From positions 1-41,587 of the forward strand of contig SVQP01000014.1 of assembly GCA_015065285.1 (NCBI GenBank): a stretch of DNA of 41,587 nucleotides, written 5' to 3'. How positions within the stretch are numbered: the stretch's first letter is position 1; each line of letters begins with the position of its first letter. Source of the DNA: Oscillospiraceae bacterium. GTDB lineage: Bacteria > Bacillota > Clostridia > Oscillospirales > CAG-272. Below, in pieces: positions 6,335 through 14,099 of the stretch. Under the pieces are notes generated by a model. That model saw nothing but the letters and a program-made list of their open reading frames with translations. It searched no databases and had not been told where the DNA came from. The translations under genes were made by a program, and so were the position numbers.

Positions 6335-7909
6335 ATGCAAGTACAAAATCCAATTCTGCCCGGGTTTCATCCCGATCCGTGCATCTGCCGCGTTGGACAG
6401 GATTATTTTCTTGCCACCTCCACGTTTGTCTGGTTTCCCGGTGTGCAGCTGTATCACTCACGCGATCTCGTGCATTGGCGCGAGCTGCCCTGCCCCTTGC
6501 GTAAAACCATGCAGCTGGATCTGCGCGGCTGCCCCAATTCGGGCGGCATATGGGCGCCTTGCCTTACCTGGTCGGACGGCACGTTTTACCTGATCTACAC
6601 AGTCGTGCGCAACTATCACGGCATTTTCAAGGACACGCCCAACTACCTTGTCACCACAACGGATATTTTTTCGGGCGAATGGTCCGAGCCCGTCTTTCTC
6701 AATTCCAGCGGATTTGATCCCTCGCTTTTCCATGCACCAAACGGCAAGAAATATCTGGTCAACATGATCTGGGATCACAGATTGGAAAATCATCCCTTCG
6801 GCGGCATTGTGCTGCAGGAATATTCTCCCGAGCAGCAGCGGCTTGTAGGAGAGATCAGAAACATTTACCGCGGTACTGAGATCGGTTGCACCGAGGCACC
6901 GCATCTGTTTTACAAAAACGGGAATTATTACCTTTTGGTAGCAGAGGGTGGCACGCTTTACAACCACGGTGTTCGCCTGGCGCGTTCCAAGCATCTTGAA
7001 GGGCCTTACGAAACCGACCCTGTGCCCGTGCTGACCACCCGTCACGCACCGAACGCGCCCCTGCAGCGCGCAGGACACGGATCGCTGACCGAGACGCCCG
7101 ACGGCACGCCTTACATGGTTTATCTGTGCGGCAGACCGATTGGCGAGAAAAAGAGATGCATTCTCGGTCGCGAAACAGCGCTTGCAAAGCTTTTCTGGGA
7201 CACAGACGGCTGGCTGCGCTTGGATGGCGGCGGCATCGCACCCTTGCCCGAGATCTCTGTGGATCTGCCGCCCGTGCCGACGGAGCCTGTCCCCAAGACC
7301 GATTGCTTTGATACCCCCACCCTGCCCGAGCGATACAAAACGCTGCGCGTGCCGCTTGAGAGCATTGGCTCACTGACAGAGGCGCCCGGTTGCCTGCGGC
7401 TTTACGGTCGCCAGTCCATTACCTCACAGGACGTGCAAGCCATGGTGGCGCGCCGGCTGCAATCGCATGCGTGCGAAATCACGGTGAGAATGGATTTTGA
7501 GCCCACGGATTTTCAGCAGATGGCGGGCTTGACCGTTTTTTACGATACCTTTAATTTCTTTTATCTTTACGTCAGCCGCGAGTCGTGCGGACGTGCACTT
7601 CGCATCTGCGTGCGCGACAATCTGTGCTTCTCGCAGCCGCTTGATCTACCCTTCCCCATCAAGCAGGGGCAGATTTGGCTGCGTGCGCGTATTGTGGGCT
7701 GCAGCCTGCAATTCTTCTACGCCCCGGACGGAGAATGCTTTGTCCCCGTAGGACCTTTACTGGATTGCTCCAATCTTGCAGACGAGGGCTATAGTGAGAT
7801 TGGTCACGAGGGGCATACGGGTACGTTTGCGGGCATGGCTTGTCAGGATCTGACCGGTCGTGGCGCGCATGCCGATTTTTGGAGCTTTACTTACCAAGAT
7901 ATTTTATAA
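6335..7909 (+). CDS. Glycoside hydrolase family 43 (beta-xylosidase/arabinosidase type)
   Basis: A 524-residue protein with an N-terminal five-bladed propeller (about 1-315) and a C-terminal beta-sandwich (about 335-524), the two-domain layout of family 43 beta-xylosidases. The catalytic triad is visible: Asp14 in HPDP (base), Asp128 in GFDPSLF (modulator) and Glu187 in GCTEAPH (acid). It removes xylose or arabinose from short oligosaccharides. There is no signal peptide, so it should act in the cytoplasm on imported oligosaccharides. It has its own promoter and good ribosome site. The next gene, glutamine synthetase, starts 15 nt after the stop, so the two are probably cotranscribed, an unusual pairing. 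Exact sugar specificity cannot be told from sequence alone. Confidence 0.92.
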   Translation: MQVQNPILPGFHPDPCICRVGQDYFLATSTFVWFPGVQLYHSRDLVHWRELPCPLRKTMQLDLRGCPNSGGIWAPCLTWSDGTFYLIYTVVRNYHGIFKDTPNYLVTTTDIFSGEWSEPVFLNSSGFDPSLFHAPNGKKYLVNMIWDHRLENHPFGGIVLQEYSPEQQRLVGEIRNIYRGTEIGCTEAPHLFYKNGNYYLLVAEGGTLYNHGVRLARSKHLEGPYETDPVPVLTTRHAPNAPLQRAGHGSLTETPDGTPYMVYLCGRPIGEKKRCILGRETALAKLFWDTDGWLRLDGGGIAPLPEISVDLPPVPTEPVPKTDCFDTPTLPERYKTLRVPLESIGSLTEAPGCLRLYGRQSITSQDVQAMVARRLQSHACEITVRMDFEPTDFQQMAGLTVFYDTFNFFYLYVSRESCGRALRICVRDNLCFSQPLDLPFPIKQGQIWLRARIVGCSLQFFYAPDGECFVPVGPLLDCSNLADEGYSEIGHEGHTGTFAGMACQDLTGRGAHADFWSFTYQDIL

Positions 7910-7924
7910 ACAAAGGAGTTTGTT

Positions 7925-9349
7925 ATGGCAAAAAGTGTACAGGATATTATGAGCATGATCCGCGAAAACGGGATCAAAATGGTGGATTTCAAAATGGTGG
8001 ACGTCAGCGGTCAGTACCGTCACGTAACCATTCCCGCGCAGAATTTTTCCGAGGACACCATGAAAAGCGGCATTGGCTTTGATGCCTCCAACTACGGCTA
8101 TGCCGTGGTGGAAAAGAGCGACATGGTATTCATCCCCGACCCCGATACCGCGGTGATTGACCCCTTTTGCGAGATTCCCACGCTTTCCATGACGGGCGAC
8201 GCCATGATCATTGCCTCCCCCGAAAACAAGCCGCTCTCGCAATACCCCAGAAATATCATCAAAGCGGCTGTGGCACACATGCAGGCAAGCGGTGTGGCGG
8301 ACACTATGAAGATTTTGCCCGAATTTGAGTTTTATCTGTTTGATCAGGTGGGTTGGGAGGTCTCTCCCAATTGCATCGGGGCATCCATTGACGCACAGCA
8401 ATCCTATTGGAACAGCGCAACCGAGGGCAAGGGCGTGATCGTGCCCAAGCAAAAGGCTTATCACATTGCCAAGCCCTTTGATCGCGCATACGAAGCCAGA
8501 AGCGAGATGTGCATGCACATGCTGGATGCAGGCATTGAGATCAATTATCATCATCCCGAGGTGGCTGCTTCGGGTCAGTTTGAAATCGAGCCCCAGCTTG
8601 GCGAGGTGGTACACATGGCGGACGCGACCATGATGATCAAGTATATCATTCACAACACCGCGCTCAAGTACGGAAAATCCGCCACCTTTATGCCCAAGCC
8701 CATTTACGGCGAGGCAGGCAGCGGCATGCACGTGCATATGCTCTTGTTCAAGGACGGACAGCCCGTATTCTCGGATGACAACGGATATGCGCACTTAAGC
8801 GAAACCGCGCACTATTTCATGGGCGGCTTACTCAAGCACATTGCTTCCCTTTGTGCGCTGACCAATCCCAGCACCAATTCTTTCAAGCGTCTGGTGCCCG
8901 GCTTTGAAGCACCCGTTACGGTTGGCTATGCCACCTCCAACAGAAGTGCGGTCATTCGCATTCCCGCTTATGCGAAATCCCCCGACAAGCGCCGCTTTGA
9001 GCTGCGCAATCCCGATGCGACCTGCAATCCCTATTTCTGCTATGCAGCCATTCTGATGGCAGGATTGGACGGCATCAAGAACAAGATCGATCCGCATGCG
9101 TGCGGTTGGGGTCCCTACGACGTCAATCTTTACCATCTCTCGGACGAGGAAAAGGCAAAGCTGCACCATCTGCCCACCTCGCTGCCCGAGGCGCTGGACG
9201 CGCTGGAGGCTGACCACGACTACCTGACCGAGGGTGGCGTGTTCCCGATCGAGCTGATCAACAGCTTTATCAAAACGAAGCGAGAGGAATGCCGCGCTAT
9301 GGCTGCCATTCCCCACCCCGCAGAGTTTGAAAAATACTACAACCTGTAA
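7925..9349 (+). CDS. glnA: Glutamine synthetase type I
   Basis: A 474-residue cytosolic enzyme making glutamine from glutamate, ammonia and ATP. The GS-I signature is complete: an N-terminal beta-grasp domain (about 15-100), EFEFYLF near residue 133, the ATP-site stretch PKPIYGEAGSGMHVHM (257-272), NRSAVIRIP (339-347) and RRFELRNPD (356-364). Length and Tyr403 in NLYHL resemble the adenylylatable GS-I beta group, but no adenylyltransferase gene is in the window. AAAGGAG precedes the ATG. The gene is the second of a four-gene unit with GH43, a phosphoesterase and an MBL hydrolase. No glnR-like gene or obvious nitrogen-control site is seen, so its regulation may follow the glycosidase promoter. 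Confidence 0.96.
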   Translation: MAKSVQDIMSMIRENGIKMVDFKMVDVSGQYRHVTIPAQNFSEDTMKSGIGFDASNYGYAVVEKSDMVFIPDPDTAVIDPFCEIPTLSMTGDAMIIASPENKPLSQYPRNIIKAAVAHMQASGVADTMKILPEFEFYLFDQVGWEVSPNCIGASIDAQQSYWNSATEGKGVIVPKQKAYHIAKPFDRAYEARSEMCMHMLDAGIEINYHHPEVAASGQFEIEPQLGEVVHMADATMMIKYIIHNTALKYGKSATFMPKPIYGEAGSGMHVHMLLFKDGQPVFSDDNGYAHLSETAHYFMGGLLKHIASLCALTNPSTNSFKRLVPGFEAPVTVGYATSNRSAVIRIPAYAKSPDKRRFELRNPDATCNPYFCYAAILMAGLDGIKNKIDPHACGWGPYDVNLYHLSDEEKAKLHHLPTSLPEALDALEADHDYLTEGGVFPIELINSFIKTKREECRAMAAIPHPAEFEKYYNL

Positions 9350-9352
9350 AGC

Positions 9353-10204
9353 ATGGAACGCAAACGCAAGATTTTTCCTTTTGTGGCAGTTGCCCTGCTG
9401 CTTTGCTGCGTACTGCTTGTTCTATGGGCACTGTGGGGCAACACGGCGCTTGAGCGTACCGATTACGAAATTGTCTCTTCCCGCCTGCCCGCAGCCTTTG
9501 AGGGCTACGTGATCGCACAGGTCTCCGATCTGCATAACGCGCAGATGGGTGACGGTAACCGAGCACTGCTTGACTTGCTTGTCCAAGCACAACCGGACAT
9601 CATTGTGATCACGGGAGATCTGATCGATGCGCGTCGCACCGACGTGGGCATAGCCCTTGAATTTTTGAAAGAAGCCGTGCAGATTGCGCCCTGCTACATG
9701 ATCACGGGCAACCATGAATGCGCCATTGACCGAGCTGCCTACTATGACTTTGAAGCGCAGGTGCGCGCGCTTGGCGTACACGTGCTGCATGACGAGGCAG
9801 TGCTGCTGGAGAAAGGTGGCGAGCAGATCACACTGCTTGGGGTGGATGACCCCAATTTTATGGGCATGCTGTATTCCCCTGCCGAGCTGCGCGAGCTTGC
9901 AAACACGGATGGCTTTTGCATCATGCTCTCGCACAGACCCGAGAACTTTGATCGCTATGCAGCGGCGCAGATTGATCTGACTTTTTCGGGTCATGCGCAC
10001 GGTGGGCAATTCCGCCTGCCGCTGATCGGTGGGCTTTACGCGCCCGGGCAAGGCGTGTTCCCCGAATACGACAGCGGTGTTTATACGTATCAGAACGCGA
10101 ATATGGTGGTCAGCCGCGGCATTGGAAACAGCTCGTTTCCCTTGCGCCTTTGCAATCGCCCCGAGCTTGTGGTGGTAACGCTGACCGCACATGACGAATC
10201 ATAA
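9353..10204 (+). CDS. Membrane-anchored calcineurin-like metallophosphoesterase (YkuE type)
   Basis: A 283-residue protein with an N-terminal hydrophobic segment (about residues 8-29) after a lysine/arginine-rich start, so it is probably anchored with the catalytic domain outside. The two-metal motifs are complete: SDLH (Asp59, His61), GDL (Asp89), GNHE (Asn120, His121), and GHAHGGQF near residue 216. Members of this YkuE/YaeI group hydrolyse phosphoesters of lipids or small molecules; the substrate here is unknown. It begins 3 nt after the glnA stop with only a weak ribosome site, so translation is probably coupled. Confidence 0.9.
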   Translation: MERKRKIFPFVAVALLLCCVLLVLWALWGNTALERTDYEIVSSRLPAAFEGYVIAQVSDLHNAQMGDGNRALLDLLVQAQPDIIVITGDLIDARRTDVGIALEFLKEAVQIAPCYMITGNHECAIDRAAYYDFEAQVRALGVHVLHDEAVLLEKGGEQITLLGVDDPNFMGMLYSPAELRELANTDGFCIMLSHRPENFDRYAAAQIDLTFSGHAHGGQFRLPLIGGLYAPGQGVFPEYDSGVYTYQNANMVVSRGIGNSSFPLRLCNRPELVVVTLTAHDES

Positions 10205-10215
10205 GGAGACAACAT

Positions 10216-11040
10216 ATGGCAAAGCTGCATTTTCTGAAGTCTGTGACCGACACCATTAATACCTCGTTTATCTTAGAGAGCAACGGCACGCTGCTGGTAT
10301 TGGACGGGGGCTTTCCCTGTGAGGCGCCTTACATGTACGAATATCTCAAGGAACTGGGCGGACACGTGGATACCTGGTTTATCACCCACTTTCACGACGA
10401 CCACTTCGGCTGCTTTGTGACCATGCTGCAGGAGCATCCCGATATCGTTGTTGACAAGGTCTGCTTCAATCTCCCCTCGGATGAATTTCTGATCAGATAC
10501 GAGCCCAAGCAGAGCTTGAATACGACAGAAGAGTGGTTGCGCATTTTCCGAGAAGCGTTGGACGCACGCGCGCTACCCGTTATCACGGCAACGGTTGGCG
10601 ACGTTTACGAATATGACGGCGGTAAGGTCAGGGTTCGCGTGCTGCGCACCTATAACGAGGAGTACGCGTATATCAACAATTCCTCTACCGTATTCCGTTT
10701 TGAGGTAGACGGCAAGAGCATACTGTTCCTTGGCGACCTTGGCACAGAGGGCGGTCAAGAGCTGCTTCGCATAACCGATCCGGCAATGATCAAGGCAGAC
10801 TACGTGCAGATGTCGCACCACGGTCAGGGCGGTGTGGACCGCGATTGCTACCGTGCCATCATGCCCACCTATTGCCTGTGGCCAACGCCTTCGTGGGTGT
10901 GGAACAACATGGGTCCGGGCGGATACGACACCAACGTTTTCCAAACCATCATCGTGCGTGGCTGGATCAGCGAGCTGCGCTCGGTCAAAAAGCACTACCT
11001 GATGATCGATGGCACGCAGGTCATCGACCTGGCAGAATAA
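10216..11040 (+). CDS. Metallo-beta-lactamase fold hydrolase
   Basis: A 274-residue MBL-fold protein. The zinc motif HFHDDH (His58, His60, Asp62, His63) is clear, followed by LFLGDLGTEGG (second metal-bridging Asp, near residue 178) and MSHHGQGG (near 205). It resembles the ComEC-type/exported-hydrolase MBL subgroup that ends in SHHG, but has no membrane part. The substrate is unknown. AAGGAG lies upstream of the ATG. It closes the GH43-glnA-phosphoesterase operon, followed by a good terminator. Confidence 0.88.
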   Translation: MAKLHFLKSVTDTINTSFILESNGTLLVLDGGFPCEAPYMYEYLKELGGHVDTWFITHFHDDHFGCFVTMLQEHPDIVVDKVCFNLPSDEFLIRYEPKQSLNTTEEWLRIFREALDARALPVITATVGDVYEYDGGKVRVRVLRTYNEEYAYINNSSTVFRFEVDGKSILFLGDLGTEGGQELLRITDPAMIKADYVQMSHHGQGGVDRDCYRAIMPTYCLWPTPSWVWNNMGPGGYDTNVFQTIIVRGWISELRSVKKHYLMIDGTQVIDLAE

Positions 11041-11048
11041 AGATAAAA

Positions 11049-11075
11049 AACGGCGGTTTGATACCGCCGTTTTTT
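11049..11075 (+). terminator. Terminator of the GH43-glnA operon
   Basis: A GC-rich 7-bp stem, CGGCGGT (11051-11057) with ACCGCCG (11063-11069), extended by flanking A-T pairs. A T6 run follows (11070-11075). It starts 8 bp after the MBL hydrolase stop. Confidence 0.92.
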
Positions 11076-11077
11076 GA

Positions 11078-11126
11078 CTAAACCGTCAGTTCAGGGCATG
11101 TTTTTTTGATTCAACCGTCGGTTTAG
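11078..11126. promoter_or_regulatory. Inverted repeat upstream of the XRE gene
   Basis: CTAAACCGTCAGTT (11078-11091) and AACCGTCGGTTTAG (11113-11126) are 14-bp arms matching at 12 positions. They lie 20 bp before the -35 box of the XRE regulator. They could be an operator for that regulator or a second terminator-like hairpin; the sequence does not decide. Confidence 0.4.
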
Positions 11127-11145
11127 CGACTGGAAAAACAAGTCA

Positions 11146-11174
11146 TTGACGAATTTTGACCGATATGGTACAAT
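11146..11174 (+). promoter_or_regulatory. Promoter of the XRE regulator gene
   Basis: TTGACG (11146-11151), a 17-nt spacer and TACAAT (11169-11174). The start codon is about 36 bp downstream of the -10. Confidence 0.8.
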
Positions 11175-11209
11175 GAAATCACGACAAAAACGAGAGGGGC
11201 TACGGGCAT

Positions 11210-12706
11210 ATGAATATTGGAGAGAAAATTTGTCAGCTGCGCAAGGAGCGTGGCATGACGCAGGAAATGCTTGCCGAACAGCTGGTGATCTCAGCGCAGG
11301 CAATTTCCAAATGGGAAAGAGGCATTGCCAATCCCGACCTTGAATTGATCCCCCGCATTGCAAAGCTGTTCTCTATTTCAACGGATGAGCTTTTGGGGCT
11401 TTCCTCGCCCAAGGCTGCCGAGAGCGAGCTGGAAAAACGCATTACATCCTTGGAGCGTCTGCTCGAAATGCTGACTGCCAAGGACGAAAACGCATCCAAG
11501 GAAATCATGCTGCGCGAGGCACCGCGCGTGATCAGCTATGATTTTGTCAAGATGTCTGCTGCCGAAAAAAAGCTGTGGAAGCCGGACGGCTTGCATATTC
11601 TTGATGGCAGCCGCGAGCTGTTTATGAAAGCAGTTCCCGTCCCCCGTGCCTTTGGCACGACAGTTGATCCACAGTTCATCATGGCGGGGCTTTCGATCCC
11701 CTTGGATGGCATCAGCCGCATCCTGGTCAAGCTTGCCACGGTTGGAAACAGAACGCCCCATCAGCTTCAGGTCTTTTTTATCACCGACCGTCATCCGGAA
11801 TGGGATGAGCAAAAAAGTCTGAAAACAGGTTACCCCAACGGCAAGATGGTCACACTGGATCTGGAGATACACAATCCCCTGTTCTGCGGCACTCTGACGG
11901 GTCTTCGCATTGACCCCTTTGCCATGGGGGATGGATGTACTGAAATTGAATCGGTTATGCTGTTGACACCACAGGGCGAGGTCGTATTTGAGATGGATGC
12001 TGAGCTGTGCAAGAATCACGTTGTGCATCTGCAAAACGAGGACAAGTTAGACAAGGTCAAATCCCCCGGTCCCATTCTCAAGAATGCCAAGCTGCAAACA
12101 CATCTGCCCGGCATCAGCTTTTTATCTGTGCCTGCAAAGCTCATGCGTGAGGTGTGGGATCCCATGCTGGTTTGTGAAAATCTCAAATTAGATGCCAATC
12201 GGGCAAGATTTATTCACTTGCGCATGAAAGCCACGCTGTTTGATGAGAACAGACGAATTTACACAGTTGGAAACGACCAGTGTAATGCAGAAATGAAGCT
12301 GTATTTCAAGCAAGAGGGCTGTGAGGACTTTACCGAGCAACGTAAATTCAGCGTGCATTATCTTGCAAGCGGCGCTATGCAGGATATTTACATTGACACA
12401 TCGACCAACGGCTTTTGGCACAGCACCGTGACCGCTTTGCGTCTTGACCCGATTGAGAATCAGGGAGCGAGCTTTGAGCTTGCCCGGATCGAGCTTTTAG
12501 AGGGCACGCCCAAGGTCAAAATGAGCGGATTTATGAACAGCCTGGACGAAAAGATTCGACGTTTGGAGCAGGACATGGACGATTTACGCTGTGAGGTGGA
12601 CGATCTTTCCTGTGTGCGCGATGATTGCGAGGACTTGTGCGAAGAGCTTGGCAGCCGCGTGGACGAGCTGGAAAGTCGCTTGGAAGAATTGGAAGGCAAG
12701 GATTGA
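11210..12706 (+). CDS. XRE-family regulator with tandem beta-sandwich domains and coiled coil
   Basis: A 498-residue protein. Residues 5-60 form a typical XRE/Cro HTH with QAISKWERG. Residues 70-95 look like a short coiled linker. Two related all-beta units follow, at about 145-260 and 330-430. Each ends in a similar signature, LTGLRIDPFAMGDG..EIESVML and VTALRLDPIENQG..FELARIELL, with conserved LR.DP. This LR.DP...E...I pattern resembles carbohydrate-binding-like jelly-roll modules on clostridial glycosidases; the 896-residue surface protein nearby has the same pattern. A Glu/Asp-rich coiled coil (about 440-498) ends the protein. There is no signal peptide or TM segment. A sugar-sensing one-component regulator is inferred; the target is unknown. 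It is monocistronic. Confidence 0.8.
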   Translation: MNIGEKICQLRKERGMTQEMLAEQLVISAQAISKWERGIANPDLELIPRIAKLFSISTDELLGLSSPKAAESELEKRITSLERLLEMLTAKDENASKEIMLREAPRVISYDFVKMSAAEKKLWKPDGLHILDGSRELFMKAVPVPRAFGTTVDPQFIMAGLSIPLDGISRILVKLATVGNRTPHQLQVFFITDRHPEWDEQKSLKTGYPNGKMVTLDLEIHNPLFCGTLTGLRIDPFAMGDGCTEIESVMLLTPQGEVVFEMDAELCKNHVVHLQNEDKLDKVKSPGPILKNAKLQTHLPGISFLSVPAKLMREVWDPMLVCENLKLDANRARFIHLRMKATLFDENRRIYTVGNDQCNAEMKLYFKQEGCEDFTEQRKFSVHYLASGAMQDIYIDTSTNGFWHSTVTALRLDPIENQGASFELARIELLEGTPKVKMSGFMNSLDEKIRRLEQDMDDLRCEVDDLSCVRDDCEDLCEELGSRVDELESRLEELEGKD

Positions 12707-12712
12707 TAAGAT

Positions 12713-12753
12713 AGCCAAATGCTCTCTGTCCAAAAGAGCATTTGGCTTTTTTT
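12713..12753 (+). terminator. Terminator of the XRE regulator gene
   Basis: Perfect 13-bp stem, 12713-12725 with 12735-12747, and a 9-nt loop. A T run follows. It starts just after the stop codon. Confidence 0.93.
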
Positions 12754-12810
12754 ACATTGCGATACAACCCAACAGCGAGTGATCCGGAAGACGGTTTACG
12801 ATATGCCTCT

Positions 12811-12853
12811 GTAGGAGCGAGAATTTTGGCATAGCCGAAATATGTGATCGCCC
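12811..12853 (+). repeat. GTAGG hairpin repeat, copy 4 (degenerate)
   Basis: Starts GTAGGAGCGA and ends ATCGCCCG, with a small inner hairpin TTTGGC-ATA-GCCGAAA. It resembles the GTAGGG family but is diverged. Confidence 0.4.
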
Positions 12854-12881
12854 GACTCGTAAACACCCTCGGACGCGCATC

Positions 12882-13021
12882 CCCACTATGTGTCATCCTG
12901 AGCGAGAAAACATCCCTGTGCGGATGTTTTCGAGTCGAACTTTCAAAAACCTGCAATAATTTGCTGGTTTTTGAAAGTCAAAGCGCAAGGATTGCGCTTT
13001 GAGGATCTAGAAAGCGATTTG
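12882..13021 (+). repeat. TGTCATCCTGAGC repeat, copy A
   Basis: Begins CACTATGTGTCATCCTGAGC and ends GAGGATCTAG plus a short tail. Between lie three hairpins: ACATCC/GGATGT, CTTTCAAAAACC/GGTTTTTGAAAG and CAAAGCGCAA/GCGCTTTG. Copies B and C have the same borders but different hairpins. Confidence 0.8.
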
Positions 13022-13031
13022 CAATATGCCA

Positions 13032-13057
13032 GTAGGGGGCGGCGCCCTCGACGCCCC
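13032..13057 (+). repeat. GTAGGG hairpin repeat, copy 5
   Basis: Starts GTAGGGGGCG and ends GACGCCCC. The arms GGGGCG and CGCCCC pair around a CCTCGA-containing loop. Confidence 0.6.
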
Positions 13058-13114
13058 ATCTTGCAAACGGTTTATGATCATGTCACCCGAACGCTGATCC
13101 GTTATCATCGCGTG

Positions 13115-13138
13115 CGGGAGGATGATATCCTCCCCTAC
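13115..13138 (-). repeat. GTAGGG hairpin repeat, copy 6
   Basis: Inverted copy ending CCCCTAC. The stem GGGAGGAT/ATCCTCCC differs in sequence from other copies but pairs perfectly. Confidence 0.6.
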
Positions 13139-13171
13139 ACAAAATTACTTTGGCGCAGCATTCCCCTTTCG

Positions 13172-13340
13172 TGTCATCCTGAACGGAGCACCCCACTATG
13201 TGTCATCCTGAGCAAGCAAACACCCCGGTGTGGGTGTTTGCGCGTCGAACTTTCAAAAATCTGCAAAAAATTGCTGATTTTTGAAAGTCAAAGCGCAAGG
13301 ATTGCGCTTTGAGGATCTAGTAAACGATTTGCGACACGCG
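13172..13340 (+). repeat. TGTCATCCTGAGC repeat, copy B, with truncated copy in front
   Basis: A truncated head (13172-13189, TGTCATCCTGAACGGAGC) is followed by a full copy at 13192-13340 with three hairpins: ACACCC/GGGTGT, CTTTCAAAAATC/GATTTTTGAAAG and CAAAGCGCAA/GCGCTTTG. Compared with copy A, the first two stems differ but pairing is kept on both sides. This looks like insertion of one unit into another. Confidence 0.8.
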
Positions 13341-13345
13341 AAAAA

Positions 13346-13800
13346 AGCCTCCCTCCGGGAGGGAGGTGGCATTTTGCAAATTGATGGCATAGGGGCGTTT
13401 CGGTCTGCAAAATGACGGTAGGAGAATGCGGACAAAGGGGTTCGGTTGAGCATTCGGGGTAATACGCTCCGCCCTTGTTACTCCCGCAGGCTCCCCCCTG
13501 GCGAATATTGTATTTCTAAGGTCGCCTTCCCCCCTCCCGGAGGGGGGCTTTTTGCGCACCCCACTATGTGTCATCCTGAGCGGAGCGCGGACACCGCGTT
13601 GTGGTGTTCGCGCGCAGTCGAACCCGAAGGGCGCGCGCAGCGCGGGATCTAGTAAACGATTTGCGATACGCGAAAAAGCCTCCCCTTTAGGGGAGGGGGA
13701 CCGCAGTGAAGCGGCGCAGCGTGCCGCTTCGCGATTGCGGTGGAGGGGTTGCCTCCCTTTTAAGGGAGGTGGCAAATGCTGTGGCATTTGCCGAAGGGTT
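13346..13800. repeat. GCCTCCC hairpin repeats, about four copies
   Basis: Short palindromes sharing CCTCCC/GGGAGG arms: CCTCCCTCCGGGAGGGAGG (13348-13366), a C6/G6 version (13529-13547), CCTCCCCTTTAGGGGAGGG (13679-13697) and CCTCCCTTTTAAGGGAGG (13752-13769). Copies are followed by GTGGCA-type sequence; the last is joined to a GGCAAATG/CATTTGCC hairpin (13771-13792). They lie around and between the TGTCATCCTGAGC copies. Confidence 0.65.
13559..13671 (+). repeat. TGTCATCCTGAGC repeat, copy C
   Basis: Same left border (CCACTATGTGTCATCCTGAGC) and right border (GGGATCTAGTAAACGATTTGCGA) as copies A and B, but the middle is replaced by GC-rich hairpins, GACACC/GGTGTT and GCGCGC-containing arms around CCCGAAGGG. 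An inverted partial copy (CTCAGGATGACA) lies at about 13928-13941. Confidence 0.75.
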
Positions 13801-13973
13801 CTATTTTCCAATCATATAGGATCGATAAATTGGTGAAAGAGCGTCCATACGGTGACCCACTCCACCGCTGTTCGCTTACGCTCACTGCGGTCCCCCTCTA
13901 CCCGGTGGGAGAGGCATTGGCGACCTCGCTCAGGATGACACAAAAGGGATGCGCGCCCGATGTGTTCGCATGG

Positions 13974-14000
13974 CGGGTCGTCGAGGACGTCGACCCCTAC
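13974..14000 (-). repeat. GTAGGG hairpin repeat, copy 7
   Basis: Inverted copy, CGGGTCG with CGACCCCTAC. The GGGTCG/CGACCC stem pairs around a GAGGA-containing loop, like copy 2 but with a changed stem. Confidence 0.6.
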
Positions 14001-14060
14001 CAAAGAATACACAGGCAGGATGGCACAAGGCGGTGGGCGATCAAAATCCGATACGGAGAC

Positions 14061-14091
14061 AAAAGCGGAAGGCTGTCAGCCTTCCGCTTTT
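14061..14091 (-). terminator. Terminator of the serine hydrolase gene
   Basis: Perfect 14-bp stem, 14061-14074 with 14078-14091, and a 3-nt loop. It lies 9 bp from the stop on the minus strand, with T-rich ends on both strands, so it may work in both directions. Confidence 0.88.
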
Positions 14092-14099
14092 ATATTGGT

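Larger units (their letters stand above)
12754..14060. other. 1.3-kb gene-free block of stacked hairpin repeats
   Basis: I see no supported gene in this stretch; the open frames have no ribosome sites and cross repeats. It contains at least three families of palindromic repeat, in both orientations and partly nested, listed separately. Between them are short unrelated stretches. It separates the XRE gene from the convergent serine hydrolase. Confidence 0.8.

Noticed and set aside
7910-7924. Riboswitch or glnR operator before glnA
   Set aside because: Only 15 nt separate GH43 and glnA; there is no room for a glutamine-sensing leader and no palindromic operator is visible.
12882-13800. CRISPR array in the repeat-rich region
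   Set aside because: Repeats are palindromic, unequally spaced and in mixed orientation; no regular spacers and no cas genes.
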